DNA from: Deltaproteobacteria bacterium
GTDB taxonomy: Bacteria; Myxococcota_A; UBA9042; PHBI01
Assembly (NCBI GenBank): GCA_020632715.1
Contig: JACKFA010000002.1
Coordinates: 248,001-312,000, forward strand
DNA: 64,000 bases
Direction of reading: 5' to 3'
Below, one piece after another: positions 47,829-56,557 of the stretch. Positions within the stretch are counted from its first letter, which is position 1. Each line of letters opens with the position of its first letter. The translations under genes were made by a program, and so were the position numbers. The notes under the pieces were generated by a model. The model was not told where the DNA came from and made no database searches. It saw only the letters and a program-made list of their open reading frames with translations.

Positions 47829-48950
47829 ATGAGCATGCCGACGCATTCGTGGATCGTCGATAGCCAAGGTGTCGCGGACCTCGCCGCCCGCCTCGCCGAC
47901 GCCGCCTGGACCGCCCTCGACACCGAGTCGAACTCGTACTTCGCCTACCGCGAGCGCGTCTGCCTCCTGACCTTCAACGTCGCCGGGCACCTCGCCCTCG
48001 TCGACCCCTTCGCCCTCGCCGGCGACGACCCCCTCGGGCCCCTCCGCGCCCCCCTCGAGGACCCCGCCCGCCGCCTCCTCCTCCACGGCGCCGAGTACGA
48101 CGTCGCCTGCATCAAGCGCGACTTCGCCATCGCCCTCCGCGGCGTCTTCGACACCCAGCAGGCCGCCTCCCTCCTGGGCTTCCAGCGCACCGGCTACGGC
48201 AACCTCGTCGCCGACCTCCTCGACGTGCGCCTCCCGAAGGAGCACGCGCGCTTCGACTGGGCCCGCCGCCCCATCCCCGAGGACGCCCTCGCCTACGCCC
48301 TCGACGACGTCGTCTACCTCCCCGAGCTCGCCGATCGCCTCGCCGCCTTCGTCGCCGAGGCCGACATCGCCGACGAGGTCGCCATCGCCTGTGAGGCCGT
48401 CGAGGACATCCCCGCCCACGACCCGAGCGTCGATCGCGCGCGGATCTGGAAGCTCAAGGGCGCCCGCGACCTCGATCGCCGCGGCCTCGGCGTCCTCATG
48501 GCCCTCTTCGACTGGCGCGAGGAGGCCGCCGCCGACGCCGACGTCCCCTCCGGCCGCTACATCGCCCACGAGGCCCTCGTCGCCCTCGCGCGCGCCGCTC
48601 CCACCGACGCCGCCGCCCTCCGCGAGGGCCGCTGGCCGAAGCCCGTCAAGAAGGCCGCCGACGCCGTCGCCGACCGGGTCCGCGCCGCCCTCGACGCCCC
48701 GCCCGAGATCCCGCCGCGCCCGCGCGGCCGCCGCGGCCCCCCCGAAGAGCAGGCCCGCTCCCAGCGCCTCCGCCACTGGCGCGACGAGGAGGCCCGCCAG
48801 CGGGGCGTCACGACCCAGGTCGTCCTCCCGGCGCGCGCCCTCGAGCACCTCGCCGAGCACGGCGCGGCCGGCTTCGCGGACTGCCCCCAGCTCGGCGAGC
48901 GCCGCCTCGAGCGCTACGGCGACGTCCTGCGCGGGCTCCTCGAGGGCTGA
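47829..48950 (+). CDS. rnd: Ribonuclease D-like 3'-5' exonuclease
   Basis: Predicted 373-residue cytoplasmic exoribonuclease of the DEDDy group, which trims structured RNA 3' ends. Exo I is ALDTESNS (Asp and Glu), Exo II is LLHGAEYDVACI (Asp), and Exo III is ALAYALDDVVYL (Tyr and Asp). A first HRDC-like helical domain follows (RARIWKLKGARDLDRRGLGV, LFDWREEAA). The C-terminus carries a Pro/Arg-rich linker and a second HRDC-like region (LEHLAEHG, RLERYGDVLRGLL). ATG 47829, with a second ATG six bases later, follows AAGGGCGGC. Confidence 0.9.
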   Translation: MSMPTHSWIVDSQGVADLAARLADAAWTALDTESNSYFAYRERVCLLTFNVAGHLALVDPFALAGDDPLGPLRAPLEDPARRLLLHGAEYDVACIKRDFAIALRGVFDTQQAASLLGFQRTGYGNLVADLLDVRLPKEHARFDWARRPIPEDALAYALDDVVYLPELADRLAAFVAEADIADEVAIACEAVEDIPAHDPSVDRARIWKLKGARDLDRRGLGVLMALFDWREEAAADADVPSGRYIAHEALVALARAAPTDAAALREGRWPKPVKKAADAVADRVRAALDAPPEIPPRPRGRRGPPEEQARSQRLRHWRDEEARQRGVTTQVVLPARALEHLAEHGAAGFADCPQLGERRLERYGDVLRGLLEG

Positions 48951-48974
48951 GGGCTCGCGCGGGTCTCGCCGGCC

Positions 48975-49523
48975 GTGGACCCCCTCGCGCCCCTGCGCTA
49001 CAACATCCTCGTGGCTCCCTCGCCCGCCCCACACCGACGCCTCGCAGCCCTCGTCGCTCTCGGCCTGACCGCGCTCCCCGCGGCCTGCGCCCGCGATCGG
49101 CAGGCCACGCCGCGCGACGTCGCAGAGGCGAGCGTGGAGGCGATGATCAAGGGCGACATCGACCTCACCCGCGCCCTCCTCGCCCCGCCGGACCTCCTCC
49201 GCGAGCGCCTCGAGTGCCCGCCGGGCGGCAACGACATCGTCACGCAGCTCATCGACGACGCGCCGCTCGTCGCCGAGCGCGTGCGCCTCACGCGCGAGGC
49301 CCTCGCCGGCGCCAAGGGCACCCTCCGCGAGTTCGATCGCGCCGGCAGCCGCGACTACGTCATCCCCGCCGGCGAGCCGTTCCGTGGCTGCACCACGGCG
49401 ACCGAGCTCCACCTCCACGACGCCGAGGTCGTCGTGCGCCTCACGCGCGCCGGGCGCCCGTCCGACGACCGGCAGACGCTCCACCTCGTCGAGCTCGACG
49501 GGCGCTGGTACCTGCTCGAGTAG
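48975..49523 (+). CDS. Small lipoprotein
   Basis: Predicted 182 residues from GTG 48975; GTG 49011 (VAPSPAPHRR) would give a more normal signal sequence. The hydrophobic stretch LAALVALGLTALPAAC ends in a lipobox. The mature domain is about 145 residues: DVAEASVEAMIKGDIDLTRA is NTF2-like, and the protein ends RQTLHLVELDGRWYLLE, again like NTF2/DUF4878-type lipoproteins. Function unknown. It lies 24 bases downstream of rnd. Confidence 0.65.
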   Translation: MDPLAPLRYNILVAPSPAPHRRLAALVALGLTALPAACARDRQATPRDVAEASVEAMIKGDIDLTRALLAPPDLLRERLECPPGGNDIVTQLIDDAPLVAERVRLTREALAGAKGTLREFDRAGSRDYVIPAGEPFRGCTTATELHLHDAEVVVRLTRAGRPSDDRQTLHLVELDGRWYLLE

Positions 49524-49555
49524 CCCGGACGGCCCTCGGGCGCCGTCGGAGCGAG

Positions 49556-49604
49556 ACCACGGAGACACGGAGACACGGAGAGGGCACGGAGGGAGAGGAG
49601 GGAG
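49556..49604. repeat. ACACGGAG repeat, copy 3 (single arm)
   Basis: ACCACGGAGACACGGAG and further purine-rich units run from 49556 to about 49604. The matching right arm seen in copies 1 and 2 is missing. Like those copies it lies between convergent gene ends, those of the small lipoprotein and truncated globin genes. Confidence 0.75.
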
Positions 49605-49646
49605 CGCGAGACGCGCGAACGCCCAGCGACCCCGAGCCGCACCCGG

Positions 49647-50024
49647 TTACACGTTGCGCATGTGGTCGGCGATGCGCGCGAGGGTGCGTTGCATCATCCC
49701 CCGCACCTCCACGTCCGGGACCGTGTCCTCGAGCGCGCGCGTCATGCAGAGCATCCACTGGTCGCGCGCCGCGTCGCCGATCGTGAACGGCAGGTGTCGC
49801 GCGCGCAGCCGCGGGTGCCCGAAGCGCTCGACGTAGACCTGCGGGCCGCCGCTCCAGCCCACGAGGAAGAGGTAGAGCTTCTCGCGCGAGCCCTCGAGGG
49901 TCTCGAAGTGCAGCGCGCGCACCTCGCGGGCCTCGGGGAGCGTGTCCATGAGGTCGTAGAAGCGGTCGACCAGGGCGCGGATCCCCGGCTCGCGACCGAG
50001 GAGCTCGTAGAACGTCGTCTCCAT
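49647..50024 (-). CDS. Group II truncated haemoglobin
   Basis: Predicted 125-residue globin. Group II features are visible: FYDLMDTLPEAREVRALH (helices B-E), YLFLVGWSGGPQVYVERFGH with proximal-side HPRLRARHLPF, and IGDAARDQWMLCMTRAL. Such globins bind O2 or NO and serve as dioxygenases or redox proteins; a link to the NO module at 9.5-15 kb is only a suggestion. ATG 50024 (METTFYELLG) is chosen because it matches family length; a TTG at 50060 is possible. Divergent from the GGDEF-EAL gene. Confidence 0.88.
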   Translation of the reverse strand: METTFYELLGREPGIRALVDRFYDLMDTLPEAREVRALHFETLEGSREKLYLFLVGWSGGPQVYVERFGHPRLRARHLPFTIGDAARDQWMLCMTRALEDTVPDVEVRGMMQRTLARIADHMRNV

Positions 50025-50081
50025 GGCGCGGACGTTGGGCGCGAGCCGCTCCGGTGTCAATCGCGCTTCGTGAAGATGTGT

Positions 50082-50180
50082 GAAGCGGGTTCACGTGTGC
50101 AGTGCACAAGAACGGCCTGTATAGCGGGTTCTGCGAGCCCTGGACGCGCTCCGGGTGACCGCGGTGAAGAAACCCGCTTC
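50082..50180. promoter_or_regulatory. Operator-like repeats between globin and GGDEF-EAL genes
   Basis: AGCGGGTT occurs at 50084 and 50123, and its inverse AACCCGCT at 50171. The outer two extend to the inverted pair GAAGCGGGTT (50082-50091) and AACCCGCTTC (50171-50180). In between, TGTGCAGTGCACA (50096-50108) is a palindrome around a single central base. The spacer 50025-50250 therefore probably carries regulator sites serving one or both divergent genes. Confidence 0.5.
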
Positions 50181-50250
50181 AGGTTTACACCGCGGCAACC
50201 GACCCTTGCTGTAACCGAGCCCAGCGGCTCGCGCCCCCACGAGAGGACCT

Positions 50251-52113
50251 GTGGCCGAACGGATGGGAAGCACCGCGGTAGACGAGGCGAGCACGCGCAC
50301 GCTCGCGGCCGAGCCATCGGCGGCGATCCTGCGCGTGATCCACCACGTACAGACCGCCTACGACGACCGCGTGAGCCCGAGCGAGCCGCTGCGCTTCGTC
50401 GTCAAGGAGCTCCTCGCCATCACCGGGAGCGCGGGCGGCTTCGTCGCCGAGGCGAGCCCGGGCAACGGCCGCGCCGAGCTCACCGTGCGCGCCGCCATCG
50501 GCGTCCGCGTCGCGCCCGAGATCGCGAACGCCTGCTTCAAGAAGGTCCTGACGACGGGCGGCCCCGTCCTGAGCCCCGAGCCCGGCGTCGCCGGCCTCGT
50601 CGGCGGCGATCCGGCCGTCCGCAGCTGCGTCGCCGTCCCGCTCACGAGCGGCGCCGGCATCGAGGGCCTCCTCGGCCTCGTGAACCGCCCCGGCGGCTTC
50701 GACGACGCCACCCTCGACCTCATCGCCCCGCTCGCCGCCACCTGCGGCGCGCTGCTCGCGAAGGCCCGCGTCGTCGCCGAGCGCGAGCTCTCCGAGCGCC
50801 GCCTCCGCGAGGCGCAGGACGCGCTCGCCCACTACGTCGTCCACGACCACCTCACGGGGCTCGTGAACCGCCGCGAGTTCGAGCGCCAGCTCGTCGAGGC
50901 CGTCGTCTCGGCGCGCCGCGGGCGCACGCACACCCTCGCCTACGTCGATCTCGACCAGTTCAAGCTCATCAACGACACGCACGGCCACGTCGCCGGCGAC
51001 GTCGTGCTCCGCGAGGTCACCGCCCGCCTGCGCCTGCACGTGCGCGGCTCCGACACGCTCGCCCGCCTCGGCGGCGACGAGTTCGGCATCATCCTCTGGG
51101 ACTGCGCCGCCGCCGACGCCGCCGCCATCGCCGCCCGCTGGACCGAGGAGATCGCCGCCGGCTCGAGCGAGTGGAACGGCAACCGCCTCCGCGCCTCGAT
51201 GAGCGTCGGGCTCGTCGAGCTGAACCGCCTCACGCGCGACGCGACCGAGGTCCTCTCCTACGCCGACCGCGCCTGCCTCGCCGCCAAGGAGGCCGGCGGC
51301 AGCCGCGTCTGCAACTACCGCGACGACGACTCCTACCTCGCCGAGAAGGGCGCGCAGATGCGCTGGGCGACGCGCCTCAAGGAGGGCCTCGCCAACGATC
51401 AGTTCGTGCTCTTCGCGCAGGAGATCGTCGGCACCCGCGGGCGCACCGGCCCCGGCAAGCACTTCGAGGTGCTCGTCCGCTACAAGGACGACGACGGGCG
51501 CCTCGTCGCCCCCGGCTTCTTCCTCCCGGCGGCCGAGCGCTACGGCATCATCCCCCAGCTCGATCGGTGGGTCATTTCGCACACCATCGCCTGGCTCGGC
51601 TCGCTCGATCACCGCCTCGAGCGCGTCGGCTCCTGCGCGGTCAACGTGTCGGGGCGCACGCTCGACGCCGGCTTCGCCGAGTGGCTCGTCGACCAGATCG
51701 ACCTCCACCGCGTGGAGCCGTCGATGCTCTGCCTCGAGCTCACCGAGACGGCCGCCGTCGAGGAGCTCCCGCGCGCCGGCGCGAGCCTCGACCGCCTGCG
51801 CGCCTCGGGGGTGCGCGTGGCGCTCGACGACTTCGGCAGCGGCCTGTCGTCGTTCTCCTACCTGAAGCGCCTGCCCATCGACATCGTGAAGATCGACGGG
51901 CAGTTCATCAAGAGCCTCGGCAAGAGCGAGGTCGACCGCACCATCGTGCGCTCGGTCGCCGAGATCGCGCGCAGCATGGGCAAGGTCACGGTCGCCGAGT
52001 GGGTCGAGGACGAGGCCACCCTCGAGCTCGTGCGCGAGCTCGGCGTCGACTTCGTGCAGGGCTACCTCTTCGGCAAGCCCGGCCCGCTCGCCGAGCTCTT
52101 CACGAGCCCCTGA
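50251..52113 (+). CDS. GAF-GGDEF-EAL cyclic-di-GMP turnover protein
   Basis: Predicted 620-residue cytoplasmic protein. A GAF-like sensor (about 30-175) is followed by a diguanylate cyclase domain with intact GGDEF at 274-278 and the inhibitory I-site RGSD five residues before it. A phosphodiesterase domain has EVL (Glu406) in place of EAL, NVSGRTL, LELTET, DDFGSGLSS, VKIDGQF, VAEWVED and FVQGYLFGK. All the usual catalytic residues appear present, so either activity is possible and the GAF may choose between them. GTG 50251 has GAGAGGA upstream. Confidence 0.93.
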   Translation: MAERMGSTAVDEASTRTLAAEPSAAILRVIHHVQTAYDDRVSPSEPLRFVVKELLAITGSAGGFVAEASPGNGRAELTVRAAIGVRVAPEIANACFKKVLTTGGPVLSPEPGVAGLVGGDPAVRSCVAVPLTSGAGIEGLLGLVNRPGGFDDATLDLIAPLAATCGALLAKARVVAERELSERRLREAQDALAHYVVHDHLTGLVNRREFERQLVEAVVSARRGRTHTLAYVDLDQFKLINDTHGHVAGDVVLREVTARLRLHVRGSDTLARLGGDEFGIILWDCAAADAAAIAARWTEEIAAGSSEWNGNRLRASMSVGLVELNRLTRDATEVLSYADRACLAAKEAGGSRVCNYRDDDSYLAEKGAQMRWATRLKEGLANDQFVLFAQEIVGTRGRTGPGKHFEVLVRYKDDDGRLVAPGFFLPAAERYGIIPQLDRWVISHTIAWLGSLDHRLERVGSCAVNVSGRTLDAGFAEWLVDQIDLHRVEPSMLCLELTETAAVEELPRAGASLDRLRASGVRVALDDFGSGLSSFSYLKRLPIDIVKIDGQFIKSLGKSEVDRTIVRSVAEIARSMGKVTVAEWVEDEATLELVRELGVDFVQGYLFGKPGPLAELFTSP

Positions 52114-52138
52114 CGGGCCCGCCGGCTCCGGATCGCGC

Positions 52139-52723
52139 TCAGCGCCGCGTCGGCAGCTTCCCGAGCTTCCGCTGCAGCGAGCGCCGGTGGATCCCGAGGA
52201 GGCGCGCCGCCTGTGACACGTTGCCGCCGCAGTCCGCGAGGACGCGGTGGATGTGCTCCCACTCGACCCGCGCGAGGGACGGCACCGCGTCCGGGCTCGT
52301 CGGCTCCTGCCCGAGCTCGTTCGCCGCGCGCTCCTCGGCCGCCGCCTCGGGCTCGCGCAGGGCGCGCAGGATCTCGTCGGCGTCCGCCGGCTTCTGGAGG
52401 TAGTGCACGGCGCCGAGGCGGATCGCCTCGATGGCCGTCGCGATCGACCCGTAGCCCGTGAGCACGAGGATCCGCGTGCTCGCGTCGATGGCGCGGAGCT
52501 CCTTCACGACCTCGAGCCCGCTCGGGCCGGGCATCCGCAGGTCGACGACCGCGAGCTCCGGGCTCTCGGCGCCCGCGAGCGCCACGGCCTCCGCGCCGTC
52601 GGCCGCCACGCGCACGGCGAGCCCGCGCCGCTCGAGCGCCCGCGCGAGGCGCCCGCGGAAGACCTCGTCGTCGTCGACCACGAGGATGGTCTCCGAGAGC
52701 TCGCTTCCCCCGACCTCGGTCAT
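52139..52723 (-). CDS. regA: RegA/PrrA-type response regulator
   Basis: Predicted 194-residue regulator: receiver domain with acidic pair (ILVVDDDEVF), phosphoacceptor Asp in LAVVDLRMPGPSGLEVV, and Lys in HYLQKPADADEI. A Pro/Glu linker leads to a Fis-type helix-turn-helix, GGNVSQAARLLGIHRRSLQR, the RegA/ActR/PrrA signature. ATG 52723 overlaps the regB stop by four bases. It is the last gene of the mbnP operon and probably controls redox-responsive promoters, perhaps including its own operon. Confidence 0.9.
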   Translation of the reverse strand: MTEVGGSELSETILVVDDDEVFRGRLARALERRGLAVRVAADGAEAVALAGAESPELAVVDLRMPGPSGLEVVKELRAIDASTRILVLTGYGSIATAIEAIRLGAVHYLQKPADADEILRALREPEAAAEERAANELGQEPTSPDAVPSLARVEWEHIHRVLADCGGNVSQAARLLGIHRRSLQRKLGKLPTRR

Positions 52724-54063
52724 GCTCGCGTCTCCTGCGGCGCTGCGGTCGCCGCCATCGCGCGCGGTACGGTGAGCGTCGCCACGGCGCCGCCGCCCTC
52801 GCGCGCCCCGATCACGAAGGTGCCGCCGACCTTGTCGGCGTACGCCATCACGAGGTGCAGCCCGAGCCCGAGCCCGTCGGCGCCCGGCCCCTTCTCGGTC
52901 ACGAACGGCTCGCCGAGGCGCGCGAGGACCTCGGGCGGGAGCCCCGGGCCGCGGTCGAGCACGCTGAGCGCCACGCCCTCGGGCACCGCGCGCGCGCTCA
53001 GGACGACGGCCTCCGCGGAGGCGTCGAGCGCGTTCCGCCCGAGGTTCACGAGGCTCTGCACGAGCCCGCGCAGCGGCAGCGCGACCGCGCCGAGCCCCGG
53101 CGCCACGTCGATCGTGAAGCGCCCGCCCGCGAGGCCCTCGAGGCGCTCGGCCACCTCGCGCGCGACCGCGTCGACCTCCGTCGGCGCCGGGGTCTCGCCG
53201 ACCCAGACGCCCGCGCGCTCCGAGAGGTCGCGGAGGAGCCCGCGGCAGCGCTCGACCTCGCTCCGGATGAGGCGCGCGTCGTCGCGGATCCCGTCGAGGT
53301 CGGCGCGCGTCGGCGGGGCGTCGCCGGCGAGCGACGACGCGAGGTCCGCGGCCACGACCGCGATGGTCGAGAGCGGCGTCCCGAGCTCGTGCGCGGCCCC
53401 CGCCGAGAAGGCGCCGAGGGCGCCGAGGCGCTCGCTCTTCTCGGCGCGCTCCCGGAGCCGGACGAGCTCGCGCTCGCGTCGGGCGAGCGCCCCCGAGATC
53501 CCCGACACGAACGCGGCCACGAAGCCCGCGGCCATGACGTACGCGATCCACATGCCGTGGAGGTGCGACGGGCTCGCGCCGTGCGCGTGGTGCGCGTGCG
53601 CGCTCGCGCCGCCGGGCGTGAGGAGGAAGAGGAGCCCGAAGCCCATGGCGGTCCAGAGCACCATGAGCCACGCGCCGAGCGCCCCGAGGAGGACGCCGGC
53701 GAGCGCGACCTGCACGAGGAAGAAGACCGAGAACGGGTTCATCGGCCCGCCCGAGGCGAGCAGGAGGCCGGTCAGGATGGCGGCGTCGGCGGCGAGCACG
53801 CCGGCCACGAGCCGGAGCCCCGCCTCGCGGGAGAGCCGCCGCTCGAGGCGCGGCACCGCGAGCTGGAGCGCCGCGTTCGACGCCGCCTCGACGCCGACGA
53901 GCGCGAGGAGCCAGGTGAGATCGAGCTCCATCTCGAGCGCCGCGGCCGCGACGACGGTCGCGCCGAGCTGCCCGAGGACGGCGAGCCAGCGGAGACGGAC
54001 GAGCCAGGGGAGGCTCGTCACGACCCCGGCGGGTTGGTTCACGGTCGCGGGGAGCGTCGCCAT
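52720..54063 (-). CDS. regB: RegB/PrrB-type redox sensor histidine kinase
   Basis: Predicted 447-residue membrane kinase with six hydrophobic segments in the first 190 residues. The ubiquinone-site motif GGxxNPF of RegB is present as GGPMNPFSVFF, and the H-box AAHELGTPLSTIAV carries phosphoacceptor His225. HATPase_c shows NLGRNALDAS, DRGPGLP and GLGLGLHLV. A His-rich loop (HAHHAHGASPSHLHG) at about 157-171 in the membrane domain could bind metal. No redox Cys like that of Rhodobacter RegB is seen near the H-box. ATG overlaps the preceding barrel gene (TGATG). Confidence 0.9.
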   Translation of the reverse strand: MATLPATVNQPAGVVTSLPWLVRLRWLAVLGQLGATVVAAAALEMELDLTWLLALVGVEAASNAALQLAVPRLERRLSREAGLRLVAGVLAADAAILTGLLLASGGPMNPFSVFFLVQVALAGVLLGALGAWLMVLWTAMGFGLLFLLTPGGASAHAHHAHGASPSHLHGMWIAYVMAAGFVAAFVSGISGALARRERELVRLRERAEKSERLGALGAFSAGAAHELGTPLSTIAVVAADLASSLAGDAPPTRADLDGIRDDARLIRSEVERCRGLLRDLSERAGVWVGETPAPTEVDAVAREVAERLEGLAGGRFTIDVAPGLGAVALPLRGLVQSLVNLGRNALDASAEAVVLSARAVPEGVALSVLDRGPGLPPEVLARLGEPFVTEKGPGADGLGLGLHLVMAYADKVGGTFVIGAREGGGAVATLTVPRAMAATAAPQETRA

Positions 54064-54932
54064 CAGTCGATATCGTAGGCGACCCCGACGAACATGACCA
54101 CGCCCTCGTCGTGCCAGCCGGCGAGCGCGTTCCAGACGGGCGCGCGCCCGCCGATGGTCAGGACGAGGTCGGTCGCCGGCGAGATGACCACGTCCGCGCC
54201 GATGAAGGCGATGGCGCCGCCAGAGTCGCGCTCGGTGACGCCGTGCTCGGTCGACTTCCCGTCGACGCGCCCGTCGACCGCGACGCGCAGCGCCAACGCC
54301 GGCGCGAGCTGCGCCTGCGCGGCCACGGAGAGGCGCGCGGAGAGCCCGGCGTCGCCCGTCGGCGCCGTGAGCCAGGCGCTCCCCGTCAGCGAGAGCGGGT
54401 AGTCGTCGAGGGTCCCGGCGACGCCGAGCGACGGGTCGACGCTCCCCGAGCCCGGCTGGAGCTCGCGCGGGAGGGCGCTTCCGTCCGCGCGGCGCGCCGT
54501 GGGCGCCGTCGGGAGCGAGACGCCGGCGGTGGCCGCGAGCCCGCGCGTGAGCTGCCAGCGCGCGCGCAGCTCGAGGTCTCCGGTGGCGAGGAGCGAGGTC
54601 TCCGCGAGGTTCACCTCGCGCAGGTGCCTGAAGAGGACGGGCAGGGCGAGCTGCAGGAAGAGGTCGTCGGCGGGGGCCCAGGCGGCGCCGAGCTCGGCGC
54701 GCAGCTCCTCGAGGGCGACGCGGTCGACGCGCGCCTCGCCCACGGCGTCCTCGCGGTAGCGCCCCTCGAAGGTGAAGCGCAGGCGGCCCTCGTAGGGGCG
54801 CTCTGTGCCGAACGCGGCGAGCGTGGGGTCACCGAGCGAGCAGGCGGCGCAGGCGCGCGCGCGCTCAGGCGCCGCGGCGGCGGCAGCGCCTGCGACGGCG
54901 ACGAGGAAGGCGGCGGCGCGCGCCAGGGTCAT
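54063..54932 (-). CDS. Predicted outer-membrane beta-barrel with N-terminal CxxC
   Basis: Predicted 289-residue exported protein. The signal peptide (LVAVAGAAAAAAPERARA) is followed at once by CAACSLGDPTLAAFG, a CxxC motif that could bind metal. The rest consists of amphipathic strands typical of barrels (LRFTFEGRYRED, LFLQLALPVLFRHLREV, VVISPATDLVLTIGG) ending VGVAYDID. The short start is ATG 54932, which overlaps the upstream stop (ATGA). Its operon with mbnP suggests copper-related transport or sensing, but that is inference. Confidence 0.75.
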   Translation of the reverse strand: MTLARAAAFLVAVAGAAAAAAPERARACAACSLGDPTLAAFGTERPYEGRLRFTFEGRYREDAVGEARVDRVALEELRAELGAAWAPADDLFLQLALPVLFRHLREVNLAETSLLATGDLELRARWQLTRGLAATAGVSLPTAPTARRADGSALPRELQPGSGSVDPSLGVAGTLDDYPLSLTGSAWLTAPTGDAGLSARLSVAAQAQLAPALALRVAVDGRVDGKSTEHGVTERDSGGAIAFIGADVVISPATDLVLTIGGRAPVWNALAGWHDEGVVMFVGVAYDID

Positions 54933-55672
54933 GGGGCCTCGAGGCCTATCGAGAGCGAGGCGCGGACGCGCTCGAGGACCGCGCGCCCGGCGCCCTTGGC
55001 GTCGAGATCGACGCCCTCGAACCACGCGCTCGGATCGGACGCGACGTTCACGGCGAGCGCGCGCGTGGTCGCCCCGAGGACGACGCCGTCGAGAGGGGCG
55101 TCGAGGTCGAAGGCCGCGGTCTCCGCGACGTGGAAGGGGCGCCACGCGCCGCCCACCGGGCGCCAGAAGCCGTCGATGACCAGCGTCTTCCCGGCGAAGT
55201 CGACGTCCGCCGGCATGGCGCGCGTCCCGGCGACCGCCCCGTCGACGCGGAGGATCACGCGGCAGTACGTGTCCGGGGGCGGCCGGAGCGTGCCGAGCGC
55301 GGTCGGGGCGCGCCGGAGGAGCCAGTCGACCACGCCCGCGTCGAGCCGCAGGGGATCACCGCCCTCGGTGTGCGCGTACGCGACGCCCGCTGCGCGCTCG
55401 CGGGGCGTCGCTCGCTCGCGGAGCGCCGTGGCGCAGGGCTCGAGCTCGACGGACGCCACGGAGAGCAGCGCGCGCTCGACGAGGACCTCGGCGCCGCTCG
55501 GGAGCGTGACGAGGCCGAGATCGTCGGGCGCGTCGGCGTTCGGCCACGCGGGCGCGGCGAGGGCGACGCGCACCTCGGCGCCCGGCGCGTCGTCGAGGAC
55601 GACGGCGCAGCGGGTCGGGGCGGCGCCGAGCGCCAGCGCTGCGAGGGCCACCATGAGAGGGGGCCGTCGCAT
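54929..55672 (-). CDS. Exported protein of the mbnP operon
   Basis: Predicted 247-residue exported protein, starting only 3 bases after mbnP. The N-terminal hydrophobic stretch LMVALAALALGAAPTRC could be a lipoprotein or cleaved signal. The body is beta-rich, with PSGAEVLVERALLSVASVEL, TLVIDGFWRPVGGAWRPF and AFDLDAPLDGVVLG, and has Cys79-type and CRVIL cysteines. I do not recognise a family, though the wording resembles MbnP-like periplasmic domains (VDFAGKTLVIDG). The operon context suggests a role with MbnP. Confidence 0.65.
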   Translation of the reverse strand: MRRPPLMVALAALALGAAPTRCAVVLDDAPGAEVRVALAAPAWPNADAPDDLGLVTLPSGAEVLVERALLSVASVELEPCATALRERATPRERAAGVAYAHTEGGDPLRLDAGVVDWLLRRAPTALGTLRPPPDTYCRVILRVDGAVAGTRAMPADVDFAGKTLVIDGFWRPVGGAWRPFHVAETAAFDLDAPLDGVVLGATTRALAVNVASDPSAWFEGVDLDAKGAGRAVLERVRASLSIGLEAP

Positions 55673-55675
55673 GGG

Positions 55676-56557
55676 TCACTTCGCCGAGAACGCGGTCTGG
55701 CCGGCCTTGGGCGAGCCCGTCGTGAGGTCGATGCCGAGGTGGTCGAAGACCATCCCGCACTCGGGGTCGTCCTTGCCGCTCATGCAGCCGGGGGCGCCGC
55801 CACCGTCGGCCGTGAGGTCGAGCCCGGCGACGATGGCGCCGTAGTCGACGGCGATGGTGTCGGTCGCCATGTCGTAGTCGGCGATGTCGATGACGGCGCG
55901 GTTCGGCGCGGAGCAGGTCGACACCTCCTGCGTGGTCGCGTCGAGCTCGCAGCCGGTCGAGCCGATGTGCACGTTGTAGCCGTTGGCGCTGCCGTCGAGC
56001 TTGCTGTCGATGCGGAGGAACTTCCGCCCGCCCTGCCACGACCAGAACATGCCCGAGAGATCGAGGGGCGAGGCGGCGGTGGCGGCGTCGCTGTGGTTCT
56101 CGTCGAAGGGGACGCCGAGGGTGAAGCGGAGGCCGGTGAAGTCGGTGCCCTTGGGCGCCGTGACCATGCCCTTGATGGTCGTGTTCACGTCGGTCGTGCC
56201 GTTCGCGCAGGTGCCGGACTTGTCCTCGAGGTCGACGAGGGCGACCTCGCCGTCCTGCCACTTGCCGTCGGCGTCGAGGGTGACGGCGTGCTCGGCGCCC
56301 GCGGCGTCGACGAGCTTCACGTCGCTCACGTAGAAGCGGAAGTCGAGCGGGGCGATGGTCGAGTCGCTCGCGCCGACGTGGGCGAAGGTCTTGTCGCAGG
56401 CGAAGTCCTCGCCGTTGACGTAGCCCGCGAACTTCACGGCGACCGCGGTGGTCGCGTCGCCGCTGCTGCCGCCGCCGTCGTCGCTGCAGGAGGCGGCGGT
56501 GAGCGGCAGGGCCAGGGCGAGGGCGAGCGGGGCGAGCGTGAGGTTCCGGAGGATCAT
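55676..56557 (-). CDS. mbnP: MbnP-family copper-binding protein (metallo-mystery pair, four-Cys motif)
   Basis: Predicted 293-residue lipoprotein with lipobox AASC. The family signature is complete: FRFYVSDVKLV, GEVALVDLEDKSGTC, RFTLGVPFDENHSD, the strip SPLDLSGMFWSWQGGRKFL (with Trp residues), HIGSTGCEL, CSAPNRAV and PGCMSGKDDPECGMVFDHLG. In known systems MbnP is modified by the di-haem enzyme MbnH, which oxidises a Trp to kynurenine to create a copper site. No mbnH-like gene is present in this window. It heads the operon mbnP-orf-barrel-regB-regA. Confidence 0.93.
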   Translation of the reverse strand: MILRNLTLAPLALALALPLTAASCSDDGGGSSGDATTAVAVKFAGYVNGEDFACDKTFAHVGASDSTIAPLDFRFYVSDVKLVDAAGAEHAVTLDADGKWQDGEVALVDLEDKSGTCANGTTDVNTTIKGMVTAPKGTDFTGLRFTLGVPFDENHSDAATAASPLDLSGMFWSWQGGRKFLRIDSKLDGSANGYNVHIGSTGCELDATTQEVSTCSAPNRAVIDIADYDMATDTIAVDYGAIVAGLDLTADGGGAPGCMSGKDDPECGMVFDHLGIDLTTGSPKAGQTAFSAK

